Shown: positions 53,210 to 62,246 of the stretch, piece after piece
Position numbering within the stretch: position 1 is the stretch's first letter
Layout: every line of letters starts with the position of its first letter
Assembly: GCA_042089915.1 (NCBI GenBank)
Contig: JBELJZ010000008.1
Span: forward strand, 1-64,000
DNA: 64,000 nucleotides
Origin: UBA8752 sp002172485
GTDB taxonomy: Bacteria; Bacteroidota; Bacteroidia; Flavobacteriales_D; Sanyastnellaceae
Direction: 5' to 3'
Translations under genes and position numbers: made by a program
Notes under the pieces: generated by a model
What the model saw: only the letters and a program-made list of their open reading frames with translations
What the model was told of the DNA's origin: nothing
Database searches by the model: none

Positions 53210-54368
53210 GGTCGGCCGCAATATGGCGCAACCGGTCGATGGCCGCGTCGAGGGTGGCGTCTTCCTTGGCAAAGCAGATGCGCAACTGGGGGGTGGGGGG
53301 CGTGAAGAAGGCCGACATCGGAATGGTGGCCACGCCGTGGGTGCGGGTCCATTCGCGGGCCCAGTGGCCGTCGTTCCCGTCGATGAGGTTGCGGGCGTCC
53401 AAGACCTGGAAGAAGCCGCCGGCTGCCGGGGTCCATTCCCATTCAGTGCCATCCAGTCCAGAGAGGAAGTGGTCCCGCTTGGCCCAGTACATCGCGGGCA
53501 GACCGTCGAGGTGGGCGCGGCCCGCGGCCGTCGGCAGGAATGCGGCGAGGGCGGCTTGGAGCGGTGCCCCCGTTGAGAAGACGTCGTACTGGTGGACCTT
53601 TCGGAGTTCAGCCGTCAGGGCGGATGGCCCCACGGCCCAGCCGATTTTCCATCCCGTCACCTGCAGCAGTTTGCCGAAGCTGCCGAAGGCGAGGCCTCGC
53701 TCGCGCAGCTTGGGGTGTTGGGCCAGCGAGATTTCAGCGGTTCCGTCGTGGACGATGGGACCATAGACCTCGTCGGACAGCACGACCGTGGGTTTGCCTT
53801 CGAGGTGGTCGGCGAGGGCGTCGAGGAAGCCCGGCGGGCAGACCGTTCCCGTGGGGTTGTGTGGGGTGTTGAGGATGACGAGGCGGGTGCGGTCGTGGAT
53901 GGCGCCGAGCAGGGCGTCGAGATCCCATGCGCCATCGTCGCCGAGCAGGGGAACGTCCACCAGTCGGCCACCGGACAAGGCAACACCGGGGGCGTACAGG
54001 TCGTAGGCTGGGGTTTGGACGACCACCTCGTCTCCAGTGTGGACCAAGGCGGTGATGGCCGCGAAGAGGAGGGAAGAGGCGCCTGCACCGATGGTGCATT
54101 CGGCGGCCGGGTCGTAATTGGCGCCGTGGCGTTCGGCATGGTGTCCGCAGATCCATTCGCGCAGGTCGGGCCGCCCGGCCATGGGGGCATACTGGTGCAC
54201 GCCGTCGCGGAGTGCTTTGGTGGCGGCCTCCACCAGCCCTTCAGGCGGGGGAATGTCAGGAAATCCTTGGGACACGTTGACCGCCCCGTGCTGCTGCGCG
54301 AGCGCGGACATTTCCGTGAAGATGGTGGTCCCCAGGTGGGGCAGCTTGCTGCTGAATTCCACCGACAC
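53199..54368 (-). CDS. Class I/II aminotransferase, methionine/glutamine/kynurenine type
   Basis: 389 residues; GTG start. PLP fold type I: HQYAPMAGRPDLREWICGHH, ILNTPHNPTGTV (Asn171), VVLSDEVYGPIVHDG (Asp199, Tyr202) and SFGKLLQVTGWKIGWAVGPS with PLP Lys233. The protein belongs to the group of E. coli YbdL (methionine aminotransferase) and mammalian glutamine transaminase K / kynurenine aminotransferases. The downstream omega-amidase removes the product of glutamine transamination and pulls the reaction forward, which points to the glutamine transaminase-omega-amidase route. Kynurenine as an amino donor is possible given kynU in the window, but unproven. infB ends 4 bases upstream. Confidence 0.9.
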   Translation of the reverse strand: MSVEFSSKLPHLGTTIFTEMSALAQQHGAVNVSQGFPDIPPPEGLVEAATKALRDGVHQYAPMAGRPDLREWICGHHAERHGANYDPAAECTIGAGASSLLFAAITALVHTGDEVVVQTPAYDLYAPGVALSGGRLVDVPLLGDDGAWDLDALLGAIHDRTRLVILNTPHNPTGTVCPPGFLDALADHLEGKPTVVLSDEVYGPIVHDGTAEISLAQHPKLRERGLAFGSFGKLLQVTGWKIGWAVGPSALTAELRKVHQYDVFSTGAPLQAALAAFLPTAAGRAHLDGLPAMYWAKRDHFLSGLDGTEWEWTPAAGGFFQVLDARNLIDGNDGHWAREWTRTHGVATIPMSAFFTPPTPQLRICFAKEDATLDAAIDRLRHIAADHAR

Positions 54369-54372
54369 GGAA

Positions 54373-57129
54373 TCAGTCGTCGAGGGTCTGCTTCACTTCG
54401 ACCTCCTCGTAGGCTTCGATGATGTCGCCCACCTTGATGTCGTTGAACTTCTCCACGTTCAGACCGCACTCGAGGCCCTTCTTGACCTCCTTCGCATCGT
54501 CCTTGAAGCGCTTGAGGGAGCCGAGCTCGCCGGTGTAGACCACGATGCCTTCGCGGATGACGCGGATGCCGTGGTTCCGGTGAATGGTGCCGTCGGTCAC
54601 GAAGCAACCGGCAATCGTGCCCACCTTGGAGATCTTGAAGGTCTCGCGGATCTCGGCCGTACCGGTGATGCGCTCCTCGATCTTGGCGGACAACAGGCCC
54701 TCCATGGCCTCCTTCATCTCCTCGATGGCTTGGTAGATGATGGAGTACAGGCGAATTTGGATGCCCTCCTTCTCGGCGAGCTTCCGCGCGGTGCCGCTCG
54801 GGCGGACTTGGAAGCCGATGATGATGGCTTCGGATGCCGAGGCCAGCAGGACGTCGCTTTCGGAGATCTGGCCCACGGCCTTGTGGATGACGTTGACCTG
54901 CACCTTCTCGGTAGTGAGCTTGAGCAGGCTGTCGGCCAAGGCTTCGGTGGAACCGTCCACGTCGCCCTTGATGATGAGGTTGAGCTCCTTGAATTCGCCC
55001 ACCGCAATCCGGCGACCCAATTCCTCGAGGGTGACTTGCTTCTGCGTCCGGATGCCCTGCTCGCGCTGCAGTTGCTGGCGTTTCTGGGCAATGGTGCGGG
55101 CTTCGCGCTCGCCTTCGAAAATGTGGAACTCGTCACCGGCATTCGGTGCGCCGTCCAGTCCGAGCACGGACACTGGGGTGGAAGGCCCGGCTTCTTTCAA
55201 CGTTTCGCCGCGCTCGTTGGTCATGGCGCGGACCTTGCCGCTGTATTGACCTGCCAGCATGGCGTCTCCGATGTGAAGGGTGCCAGCGGACACAATGAGG
55301 TTGGTCACGTAACCCCGGCCTTTGTCCAGGCTGGATTCGATGATGGTGCCCACCGCCCGCTTTTTCGGGTTGGCCTTGAGTTCGAGCAATTCGGCTTCGA
55401 GGGTGACCTTCTCGAGCAGTTCGGGGATGCCCATGCCGGTTTTGGCGGAAATCTCCTGGCTCTGCGTCTTGCCGCCCCACTCCTCGACTTGGATGCCCAG
55501 CTCGGCGAGCTCGGTGCGGATTTTGTCGGGGTTGGATTCCTCCCGATCGCATTTGTTGATGGCGATGAGGAAGGGAATCTCGGCACTCTGGGCGTGGCTG
55601 ATGGCCTCCTTCGTTTGCGGCATGACCGCGTCGTCGGCCGCCACGATGATGATGGCGAGGTCGGTGACTTGGGCACCGCGGGCACGCATGGCCGTAAACG
55701 CCTCGTGACCCGGCGTATCGATGAAGGTCATCCGGTTGCCGTCTTCGAGCTCCACACTGTAAGAGCCGATGTGCTGTGTGATGCCGCCGGCCTCACCGTC
55801 GATCACATTGGCGTTGCGGATGTAGTCGAGCAGGGAGGTCTTACCGTGGTCGACGTGGCCCATGACGGTCACGATTGGCGGGCGGGACTTGAGGTCTTCC
55901 TCACTGTCGGTCTCCACTTCAATGGCTTCCTGCACTTCGGCAGAAACGAAGTCCACGCCATAACCGAACTCTTCGGCGATGATACCGATGGTTTCCTTGT
56001 CGAGACGTTGGTTGATGGACACCATCATACCGAGCGACATGCAGGCGGAGATGACCTCGTTGACCGAGATGTCCATCATCGTTGCGAGCTCGGAGGCCGT
56101 CACGAATTCGGTCAGCTCCAGCGTGTGGGCCGCCTCCATCCGAGCAAGCTGCTCGCGCTCGACCCGTTCGGCCTTGGCGTCGCGCTTGGCGCGGCGGGTC
56201 TTGGCGCTGGCCTGTGTTTTCTTGCCCTTGCTCAGACGGGCGAGGGTTTCCTTGATTTCCTTCTGGATGTCCTTGTCGGAAATCTCCTTGCGCGGGGCGC
56301 CGGTGACGGTGCGGCCGCGCTTGCCGGCTTGTTTGCCAGCAGCTTCGACGTCGACCTTGGTGATGCGCTTGCGCTTTCGCTTTTCGCCGGCCGTTGTCGG
56401 CTTTTTCTCGACGGGCAATTCAATTTTGCCCACCACGGTCGGCCCGGACAGTTTCTCTGCCTTGGCGCGAACCACCTCTTCGGGAGGAGTGTCTGCTTCT
56501 GCGGACTGGGCAGGCTTTTCCTCGGCCTTGGGGGCTTCGGCTGCTGGGGCCGGGGCCTCTTCTTTCTTGGCGGCAGGCTGTTCGTTGGCCTTTTCAGCCT
56601 TCTTTGCAGGGGCCTTTTTGGCCTTCTTCTTCGGTGCCACCGCATTGAGGTTCACCTTGCCCACCACTTTCACTGCGGACTCTGCTTTCGGCTCCTCTTT
56701 TGGGGCAGCTGTTTCAGTTTCGGGGGCTGGCGTTTCTTCGGCGGGTGTCTCCTCCGCGACCGGCGCAGCCTTCTCGGGCGCAGGCTCAGGAGTGGGCTCG
56801 GGTGCTGGAGCAGCCTCTGGTTCTGGAGTTGCGGCTGGCTGAGGCGCGGCCTCTGGTTCCTGTTCAGCCTCGGCCTTCTTCTTGGAATCCACTGCAACGG
56901 CTTCCATCTCGAGCAGGGTCTTCGACTTCTGCTTGGCCTTTTCCTTGGCGGCTTTCTCGTCGGCAAAATTCGCGCGGACGAGGGCGTATTGCTCAGGCTC
57001 CAACTTGGTGTTAGGCTTGCGCTCCACTTCAATGCTCTGGGAGGCGAGGAACTCGACGATGGTGTCCAACCCGAGGTTGAACTCACGGGCGACTTTGCTC
57101 AGGCGTACCGGTTTGGAGACTTCAGACAT
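54373..57129 (-). CDS. infB: Translation initiation factor IF-2
   Basis: 918 residues. GTPase that places initiator tRNA on the 30S subunit. A small N-terminal module (VRLSKVAREFNLGLDTIVEF) is followed by about 250 residues of low-complexity Ala/Pro/Glu/Lys sequence. The G domain starts near residue 424 with VMGHVDHGKTSLLDYI (G1), then IDTPGHEAFTAMRARG (G3) and AINKCDREESNPDKI (G4), followed by the C-terminal tRNA-binding domains that end EAYEEVEVKQTLDD. Third gene of the conserved rimP-nusA-infB operon; the aminotransferase gene continues on the same strand after 4 bases. Confidence 0.97.
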   Translation of the reverse strand: MSEVSKPVRLSKVAREFNLGLDTIVEFLASQSIEVERKPNTKLEPEQYALVRANFADEKAAKEKAKQKSKTLLEMEAVAVDSKKKAEAEQEPEAAPQPAATPEPEAAPAPEPTPEPAPEKAAPVAEETPAEETPAPETETAAPKEEPKAESAVKVVGKVNLNAVAPKKKAKKAPAKKAEKANEQPAAKKEEAPAPAAEAPKAEEKPAQSAEADTPPEEVVRAKAEKLSGPTVVGKIELPVEKKPTTAGEKRKRKRITKVDVEAAGKQAGKRGRTVTGAPRKEISDKDIQKEIKETLARLSKGKKTQASAKTRRAKRDAKAERVEREQLARMEAAHTLELTEFVTASELATMMDISVNEVISACMSLGMMVSINQRLDKETIGIIAEEFGYGVDFVSAEVQEAIEVETDSEEDLKSRPPIVTVMGHVDHGKTSLLDYIRNANVIDGEAGGITQHIGSYSVELEDGNRMTFIDTPGHEAFTAMRARGAQVTDLAIIIVAADDAVMPQTKEAISHAQSAEIPFLIAINKCDREESNPDKIRTELAELGIQVEEWGGKTQSQEISAKTGMGIPELLEKVTLEAELLELKANPKKRAVGTIIESSLDKGRGYVTNLIVSAGTLHIGDAMLAGQYSGKVRAMTNERGETLKEAGPSTPVSVLGLDGAPNAGDEFHIFEGEREARTIAQKRQQLQREQGIRTQKQVTLEELGRRIAVGEFKELNLIIKGDVDGSTEALADSLLKLTTEKVQVNVIHKAVGQISESDVLLASASEAIIIGFQVRPSGTARKLAEKEGIQIRLYSIIYQAIEEMKEAMEGLLSAKIEERITGTAEIRETFKISKVGTIAGCFVTDGTIHRNHGIRVIREGIVVYTGELGSLKRFKDDAKEVKKGLECGLNVEKFNDIKVGDIIEAYEEVEVKQTLDD

Positions 57130-57181
57130 GTGGGAGGTACCGGGGTGTTGGATTGGAGGTTGAACGGAGGAGGTGGAAAAA

Positions 57182-58414
57182 TCAGGCGTCGAATTCGGCC
57201 TTCAGGATGTTGACCACATCTTCGATGGTCTCGACCTCGAGATCCGTCCGATTGGCGAGATCCTCCACAGTCAGGTTCAACACACTCCGTGCGGTGTCGC
57301 AACCAATTTTCTCGAGCTCTTCAATGATCCAAGCTTCGATTTCGTCTGCAAACTCTCTCAGTTCGACGTCGTCGATTTCCGTCTCGCCTTCGCGGTAGAC
57401 ATCGATTTCATAGCCGGTCAGTTTGCCTGCGAGTTTGATGTTGTGTCCACCCTTTCCGATGGCCAAGGAAACCTGGTCGGGCTGCAGATAGACTTCGGCG
57501 CGCTCCCCCTTGATGGTGATGGAGGAAATCTTGGCTGGGCTCAATGCTCGAGCGATAAGTAGCTGTTCGTTGGCCGTGTAGTTGATGACGTCGATGTTCT
57601 CGTTTTTCAACTCGCGCACGATGCCGTGGATGCGGGATCCTTTCATGCCCACGCAGGCACCCACCGGGTCGACGCGGTCGTCATAGGACTCCACGGCCAC
57701 CTTGGCCCGGTCACCCGGGGCGCGCACCACCTTCTTGATGGTGATGAGGCCGTCGTAGATCTCGGGCACTTCCTGTTCGAAGAGGCGGGCGAGGAATTCA
57801 GGCGCGGTGCGGGACAGGATGATGCGGGGGTTGTTGTTGCGGATGTCCACCTCGGCCACCACGGCGCGGACGGCGTCGCCCTTGCGGAAGAAGTCGCCTG
57901 GAATCTGCTGGTCGCGCGGCATGATGAGCTCGTTGTCATCGTCGTCGACGAGCAGGATTTCGCGCTTCCAAATCTGGTAGACCTCGGCGGAGATGATCTC
58001 GCCAACGCGGTCCTTGTATTTGCGGTACAGGGCGTCCTTTTCCAGCTCCATCACCTTGCCGGCGAGGTTCTGGCGCATCGACAACACGTTGCGGCGACCG
58101 AAGTCGCCCAGCTTGATCTCCTCGGAGACCTCCTCGCCGACCTCGAAGTCGTCCTCGATTTTCAGGGCGTCGCTCAACGCGATCTCCGCGACCGGATCCT
58201 CGACTTCACCATCCTCGACGATCTCGCGGTTGTGCCAGATTTCGAGGTCGCCCTTCTCGGGGTTGATGATGATGTCAAAGTTGTCGTCCGCACCGTACTT
58301 CTTGATGATCATGTTGCGGAACACCTCTTCGAGGATGCCCATCATCGTTTCGCGGTCGATGCTCTTCAATTCCTTGAACTCCCGGAAGGAGTCAATCAGG
58401 TTCACCGTATCCAT
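57182..58414 (-). CDS. nusA: Transcription termination/antitermination factor NusA
   Basis: 410 residues. N-terminal RNA polymerase-binding domain (DTVNLIDSFREFKELKSIDR), S1 domain at about 135-200 (DRVGEIISAEVYQIWKREIL), and two KH domains with GACVGMKGSRIHGIVREL and VSLAIGKGGHNIKLAGKLTG. A short helical C-terminus follows (VEDLANRTDLEVETIEDVVN). It controls pausing, termination and rRNA antitermination. Its ATG shares one base with the TAA of rimP. infB follows after 52 bases. Confidence 0.96.
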   Translation of the reverse strand: MDTVNLIDSFREFKELKSIDRETMMGILEEVFRNMIIKKYGADDNFDIIINPEKGDLEIWHNREIVEDGEVEDPVAEIALSDALKIEDDFEVGEEVSEEIKLGDFGRRNVLSMRQNLAGKVMELEKDALYRKYKDRVGEIISAEVYQIWKREILLVDDDDNELIMPRDQQIPGDFFRKGDAVRAVVAEVDIRNNNPRIILSRTAPEFLARLFEQEVPEIYDGLITIKKVVRAPGDRAKVAVESYDDRVDPVGACVGMKGSRIHGIVRELKNENIDVINYTANEQLLIARALSPAKISSITIKGERAEVYLQPDQVSLAIGKGGHNIKLAGKLTGYEIDVYREGETEIDDVELREFADEIEAWIIEELEKIGCDTARSVLNLTVEDLANRTDLEVETIEDVVNILKAEFDA

Positions 58415-58884
58415 TATTGCTTGAATGAAATCTTGACTTTGGTGGTGGCAACGCTGTCCCAGGCCAACTCGTGTCGGTCCGTGACCCATTCCTTGGCCTT
58501 GCGGCCTTCGATTCTGCGCTTCTCGCGGTGTTCGACGACGATGCCGTCATCGTTCACCTCGGTCATCGTGCCTTCGACCCCATGGCCGTCGTGCAGCTGC
58601 ACTTTGACCTGTCGCCCGACGTTCTTGTCGTATTGCGGGCGGAGTTTGAGGGGTTGATCCAAACCGGGTGTGGAGACCTGCAGGGCGAAGTCGTGGACAT
58701 CGCGATCCAGGCGGCCCTCGATCAACCGGGAAATTTCCACGCACCGGGAAATGGGCATGCCCTCCGGAGCGTCCACCAACACGCGGATGTCGGCACCGTC
58801 GGACACGGTGACGTCCACAAGGAATCCACCGGTCTCGGACAGGTGCTCCTCTACCCAGTTTCGGATGGTGACGTTGTCAATCAT
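58414..58884 (-). CDS. rimP: Ribosome maturation factor RimP
   Basis: 156 residues from the ATG at 58884. It helps maturation of the 30S subunit. FLVDVTVSDGADIRVLVDAP and ISRCVEISRLIEGRLDRDVH, then FALQVSTPGLDQPLKLRPQY, are the family's conserved segments; the second half is the SH3-like domain. First gene of rimP-nusA-infB. The leader of about 80 bases contains a GC-rich hairpin. Confidence 0.95.
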   Translation of the reverse strand: MIDNVTIRNWVEEHLSETGGFLVDVTVSDGADIRVLVDAPEGMPISRCVEISRLIEGRLDRDVHDFALQVSTPGLDQPLKLRPQYDKNVGRQVKVQLHDGHGVEGTMTEVNDDGIVVEHREKRRIEGRKAKEWVTDRHELAWDSVATTKVKISFKQ

Positions 58885-58914
58885 GTGGTCTGTTCGGCGA
58901 GGGGTGGGATGAAG

Positions 58915-58937
58915 AAGGGGGGCTTGCGGCCCCCCTT
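58915..58937 (-). other. GC-rich hairpin in the rimP leader
   Basis: AAGGGGGG and CCCCCCTT form an 8-bp stem (plus one inner C-G pair), 31 bases before the rimP start. Neither strand has a strong T run after it, so it is not a clear terminator. It may be a leader structure for the nusA operon, or a weak terminator in the rightward direction. Confidence 0.45.
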
Positions 58938-58965
58938 TCTCCAAATCAACCCATCGTTGACACTG

Positions 58966-58973
58966 CGAAAGTA
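58966..58973 (-). promoter_or_regulatory. Possible rimP -7 element (TACTTTCG)
   Basis: On the minus strand TACTTTCG differs from TAnnTTTG at one place. It is 81 bases before the rimP ATG, which puts the hairpin inside the transcript. No clear -33 box. Confidence 0.3.
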
Positions 58974-59031
58974 GTCAAAATCCCGTGGACTCCGCATGGT
59001 CCCGACGATGCACTGACGCCATCTTTGTCGC

Positions 59032-59796
59032 ATGTCGCACATCCTTCGAATGATTGCGGAAGGGGAGCACCAGCAACAGGACTTCAAGACCCGCATCGAC
59101 GACAGCCGCAAGATTGCGCGAACGCTGGTGGCGTTTGCCAACTCGGACGGAGGGCGATTGCTCATCGGCGTCAAGGACAACGGCACGGTCAGCGGGGTGC
59201 GCGTCGACGAGGAATTGCACATGGTGGAGGCGGCCGCGGAGCTGTATTGCAAGCCGAGCATCGAATTCCGCAGTCAGGTTTGGAAGGCGGACGTGCGCAG
59301 CGTCCTTGAGGTGGTTGTCGAGCCTTCCCGCCACCGTCCGCACCGCAGTGAGGATGAAGCGGGACGTTGGAACGCATATCTCCGGTTGGAGGACGAGAAC
59401 ATCCGGGCCAATGCCGTCCTGTCTCGGTGTTGGGACCACCGCTTCCGGGCGGACCGGCCCGCATTTGAATACGACCGCAACGTGGGACGCCTGTTTCGCA
59501 GTTGGCGCAACGGGAAGCTGGTCGGGTTCCGTCAAATCATGCGGACCGTGCGCCGCCCGCCTGCTGCGACCGAGGAGCTGTTGGCGTTGCTCGTCGGGTG
59601 GGGCATCGTGGAAATGGTGCTGGGCGACCACAATTTCATGTACGGTCTGGCGGATGAGCAGGCATTGGAAAATCTCGAGACCCAAGGGCCCGCCTTGTTT
59701 GACCTGTCCGTCTTGCCGCCGTCGCCGAAAGTGAGGCGACTGAAGCCGAAGGGCGCGCGTCCAGTCGAGGCGCGGGCCTTGCCTCCGGATGTCTGA
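59032..59796 (+). CDS. AlbA_2 (Schlafen-type) domain protein
   Basis: 254 residues. Residues 5-125 form an AlbA_2 domain, recognisable by EGEHQQQDFKTRIDDSRKIA, RTLVAFANSDGGRLLIGVKD and NGTVSGVRVDEELHMVEAAA. This putative nucleic-acid/nucleotide-binding module is often fused to a helix-turn-helix or an ATPase; here the C-terminal half instead contains a short winged-helix-like region (NGKLVGFRQIMRTVRRPPAA) and a basic tail (VRRLKPKGARPVEARALPPD). A regulatory role is possible but not shown. It is followed by the PorZ-like gene on the same strand. Confidence 0.75.
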   Translation: MSHILRMIAEGEHQQQDFKTRIDDSRKIARTLVAFANSDGGRLLIGVKDNGTVSGVRVDEELHMVEAAAELYCKPSIEFRSQVWKADVRSVLEVVVEPSRHRPHRSEDEAGRWNAYLRLEDENIRANAVLSRCWDHRFRADRPAFEYDRNVGRLFRSWRNGKLVGFRQIMRTVRRPPAATEELLALLVGWGIVEMVLGDHNFMYGLADEQALENLETQGPALFDLSVLPPSPKVRRLKPKGARPVEARALPPDV

Positions 59797-59855
59797 CCTT
59801 CGCGCACAATAAACGGTTTCTCCCCGCGTCTGCCTCTCGATTCACAACGACTGCC

Positions 59856-62246
59856 ATGGCCCGTCCCGACATCCTCCTTTGCACGCTGCTGCTGGTCCTT
59901 CTGGGTCTGGTGGGTGGAGGAGCCACGGCCCAGATTCCCACGGGCAGCTGGCAGGACCAGGCCAACTTCACGCGGTGCGTGGATGTGGCGGTGGCGCCGG
60001 ATGGTGCAGTCGCCTTGGTGGCTGCCGAGACGTCCGTGTTTGCGCTCGCGGTGGACGACACCGGAAGACCCACCGGGGAATTGCAGCGATTCGGCAAGGC
60101 GGAAGGGCTCAGTCGCGCAGACATTGCGGCAGTCGCGCTTGCACCGGAAACGGGATGGGCTGTGGTGGCCCATTCGGAAGGCACCTTTGATCTGATTGCC
60201 CTCGACGCGGACGGCACCCTGACCGAGGTCGTTTCTGTGACTGACCTGTCGGAAGCCGTCATCCCTGGGGACAAGCGGCCGCGACGCTTGGTGGTGGAAC
60301 AAGACCGGCTCTTGTTGTGCACCGACATCGGGGTGGTGGAATTCGACCTGTCGTCCATCGAGGTCCGCGACACTTGGAAGTTGGAGTCCGCCGGCACACT
60401 GCTGCCGGTTCGCTCGGCGGTCCGGTTGGCGGACCAATGGTGGGTGGCCACCTCAGCGGGACTGTGGTCGGCTCCGGTTGGGGCGCCCTTCCTCGGCAAC
60501 CCTTCGACTTGGACGCAGGACGCAGGGCTGGCCAGTCTGGGCGTCATGGACATTCAAGATGTGGTCGCGACCGAAGCGGGCGACTTGGTGGTGTTGGAAT
60601 CCAAGGAAGGTCCGGATGTGGTTTGGCGCCATGCCGCCGGTGCGGCTTGGGAGGAATGGACCCTCGGGATGGAGGAGGAATGGCGCCGGTTGGCGACCGA
60701 CGGAACCCGGGTGTGGGCGACCACGCCTTTCGGGGTGATGGAATGGGATGGCGCTGGAGCGCCACAGGACATCGTGGGCCAGGTGGGCAATGTCTACCTC
60801 GAACCGCGCGGGGTGGCGGCTTCTGCGGCAGGCCTTTGGCTCGCCAACGCCCACTCCGGTGTGCTCCGCATCGATCCGGGTGCTGCCGGACACGATGGCC
60901 CGTTGGCCCCGAACGGTCCGCGCACCAATGCGGCCTACCGCCTCGACGCATGGAACGACATGCTGTGGGTGGCCACGGGCGGGACGGATGCGGCCGGTGT
61001 CCCGCTGTACCGCCAAGAAGGCTTCAGCGGACGCAAGGGCAGTTGGTGGCGCAAAATCGCTCCGCCTCAGGGCGTGGCTGGCGGCGATGGGGTACAGGAC
61101 CCGATGGAGGTGAGCATCGACCCAACGCGGCCCGAGCGGGTGGTTTTCGGCAGCTTGGAAGAAGGGCTCGTTGAAATCGAAGGCCAGGAGATCTCGACTT
61201 ACTGGAACCCCGACAACAGTCCGTTGGACTGGAACGTGAATTGGAGCACCCCGCGTTGTGCGGTGCCGGCGCTGGACTTCGATCGCCAAGGCAACTTGTG
61301 GTTGGGCAATGAAGGGACCGAGCACCCGCTGAAGATGTTGGATGCCGAAGGGGTGTGGCACGTCTTCGAATTGGAAGGGTTGGACGTCTCGACGCGGATC
61401 ACGCGGTTGTTCGCCACGCAGTCCGACCAAGTGTGGTTGGTCCTGGGCGATGGGGAAGGGGTCGCCGTCATCGCAACCGAGGGCACGCCCACCGACCCGA
61501 CCGATGACGACATTCGCTTCTTGAGTCAAACCGAAGGTCAGGGCGGACTGCCTTCCTCCTTCGTTTATGCCATCGAGGAGGACCTCGACGGGGAAATCTG
61601 GGTGGGCACCCTCCAGGGGCCTGCCGTGTTCTATCAGCCGAGCGGGTTGTTTTCGCAGGATCCGATCGATGCCCAGCAGATCTTGATTGAGCAGGACGGG
61701 AACTTCCAATTCCTCCTGGAAACGGAAACCGTGCAGGACATCGCCCTCGACGGGGGCAACCGCAAGTGGGTGGCCACGGTCAACAACGGGGTCTTCTTGT
61801 TGTCGCCGGACGGACGGGAACAGGAGGCCCATTTCACAGCCGCCAACAGCCCATTGCCAGCCAATGAGGTGTATGACATCGCCATCGATCAATCCAACGG
61901 CCGGGTGTTCTTCGCCACACCCAACGGAATCACCTCTTTTCGGGGGACGGCCACGAACTTTCAGTCCGAACTTGGGCAGGCGTCGCTGTCGATTTTCCCC
62001 AACCCTTGGCGTCCGGAATACCCGCCGACCATCACCGTGGACGGACTCGCTTTTGGCAGTGAGGTGCACATTGTAGATGCGGGCGGTAACCGGGTCCGCC
62101 GGCTCGACAGTCAAGGCGGCCGGGCGGTTTGGGACACCCTTGACGAGGACGGACAGCCGGTTCCAGAGGGCGTGTATTTCACGTTGGCAGGAGAAGCGGC
62201 GGGCAAAACCGGCGGCACCGGCAAATTGGTCATCTTGCGGCGATGA
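59856..62246 (+). CDS. porZ: PorZ-like type IX secretion system protein
   Basis: 796 residues. Signal peptide up to about residue 25 (GGGATAQ). The mature protein opens IPTGSWQDQANFTRCVDVAV, like the IPxGxW start of PorZ, and contains two beta-propeller-like halves with repeated W-V-A-T or LWLGNEGT-type blades (LADQWWVATSAGLWSAPVG, LWVATGGTD, IWVGTLQGPAVFY, RKWVATVNNGVFLLSPDG). A short immunoglobulin-like C-terminal domain follows (LSIFPNPWRPEYPPTITVDG ... GTGKLVILRR). PorZ delivers anionic lipopolysaccharide to the T9SS attachment complex that anchors cargo. Assignment rests on architecture and context; another propeller protein cannot be excluded. Its stop overlaps the next start (ATGA). 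Confidence 0.72.
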   Translation: MARPDILLCTLLLVLLGLVGGGATAQIPTGSWQDQANFTRCVDVAVAPDGAVALVAAETSVFALAVDDTGRPTGELQRFGKAEGLSRADIAAVALAPETGWAVVAHSEGTFDLIALDADGTLTEVVSVTDLSEAVIPGDKRPRRLVVEQDRLLLCTDIGVVEFDLSSIEVRDTWKLESAGTLLPVRSAVRLADQWWVATSAGLWSAPVGAPFLGNPSTWTQDAGLASLGVMDIQDVVATEAGDLVVLESKEGPDVVWRHAAGAAWEEWTLGMEEEWRRLATDGTRVWATTPFGVMEWDGAGAPQDIVGQVGNVYLEPRGVAASAAGLWLANAHSGVLRIDPGAAGHDGPLAPNGPRTNAAYRLDAWNDMLWVATGGTDAAGVPLYRQEGFSGRKGSWWRKIAPPQGVAGGDGVQDPMEVSIDPTRPERVVFGSLEEGLVEIEGQEISTYWNPDNSPLDWNVNWSTPRCAVPALDFDRQGNLWLGNEGTEHPLKMLDAEGVWHVFELEGLDVSTRITRLFATQSDQVWLVLGDGEGVAVIATEGTPTDPTDDDIRFLSQTEGQGGLPSSFVYAIEEDLDGEIWVGTLQGPAVFYQPSGLFSQDPIDAQQILIEQDGNFQFLLETETVQDIALDGGNRKWVATVNNGVFLLSPDGREQEAHFTAANSPLPANEVYDIAIDQSNGRVFFATPNGITSFRGTATNFQSELGQASLSIFPNPWRPEYPPTITVDGLAFGSEVHIVDAGGNRVRRLDSQGGRAVWDTLDEDGQPVPEGVYFTLAGEAAGKTGGTGKLVILRR

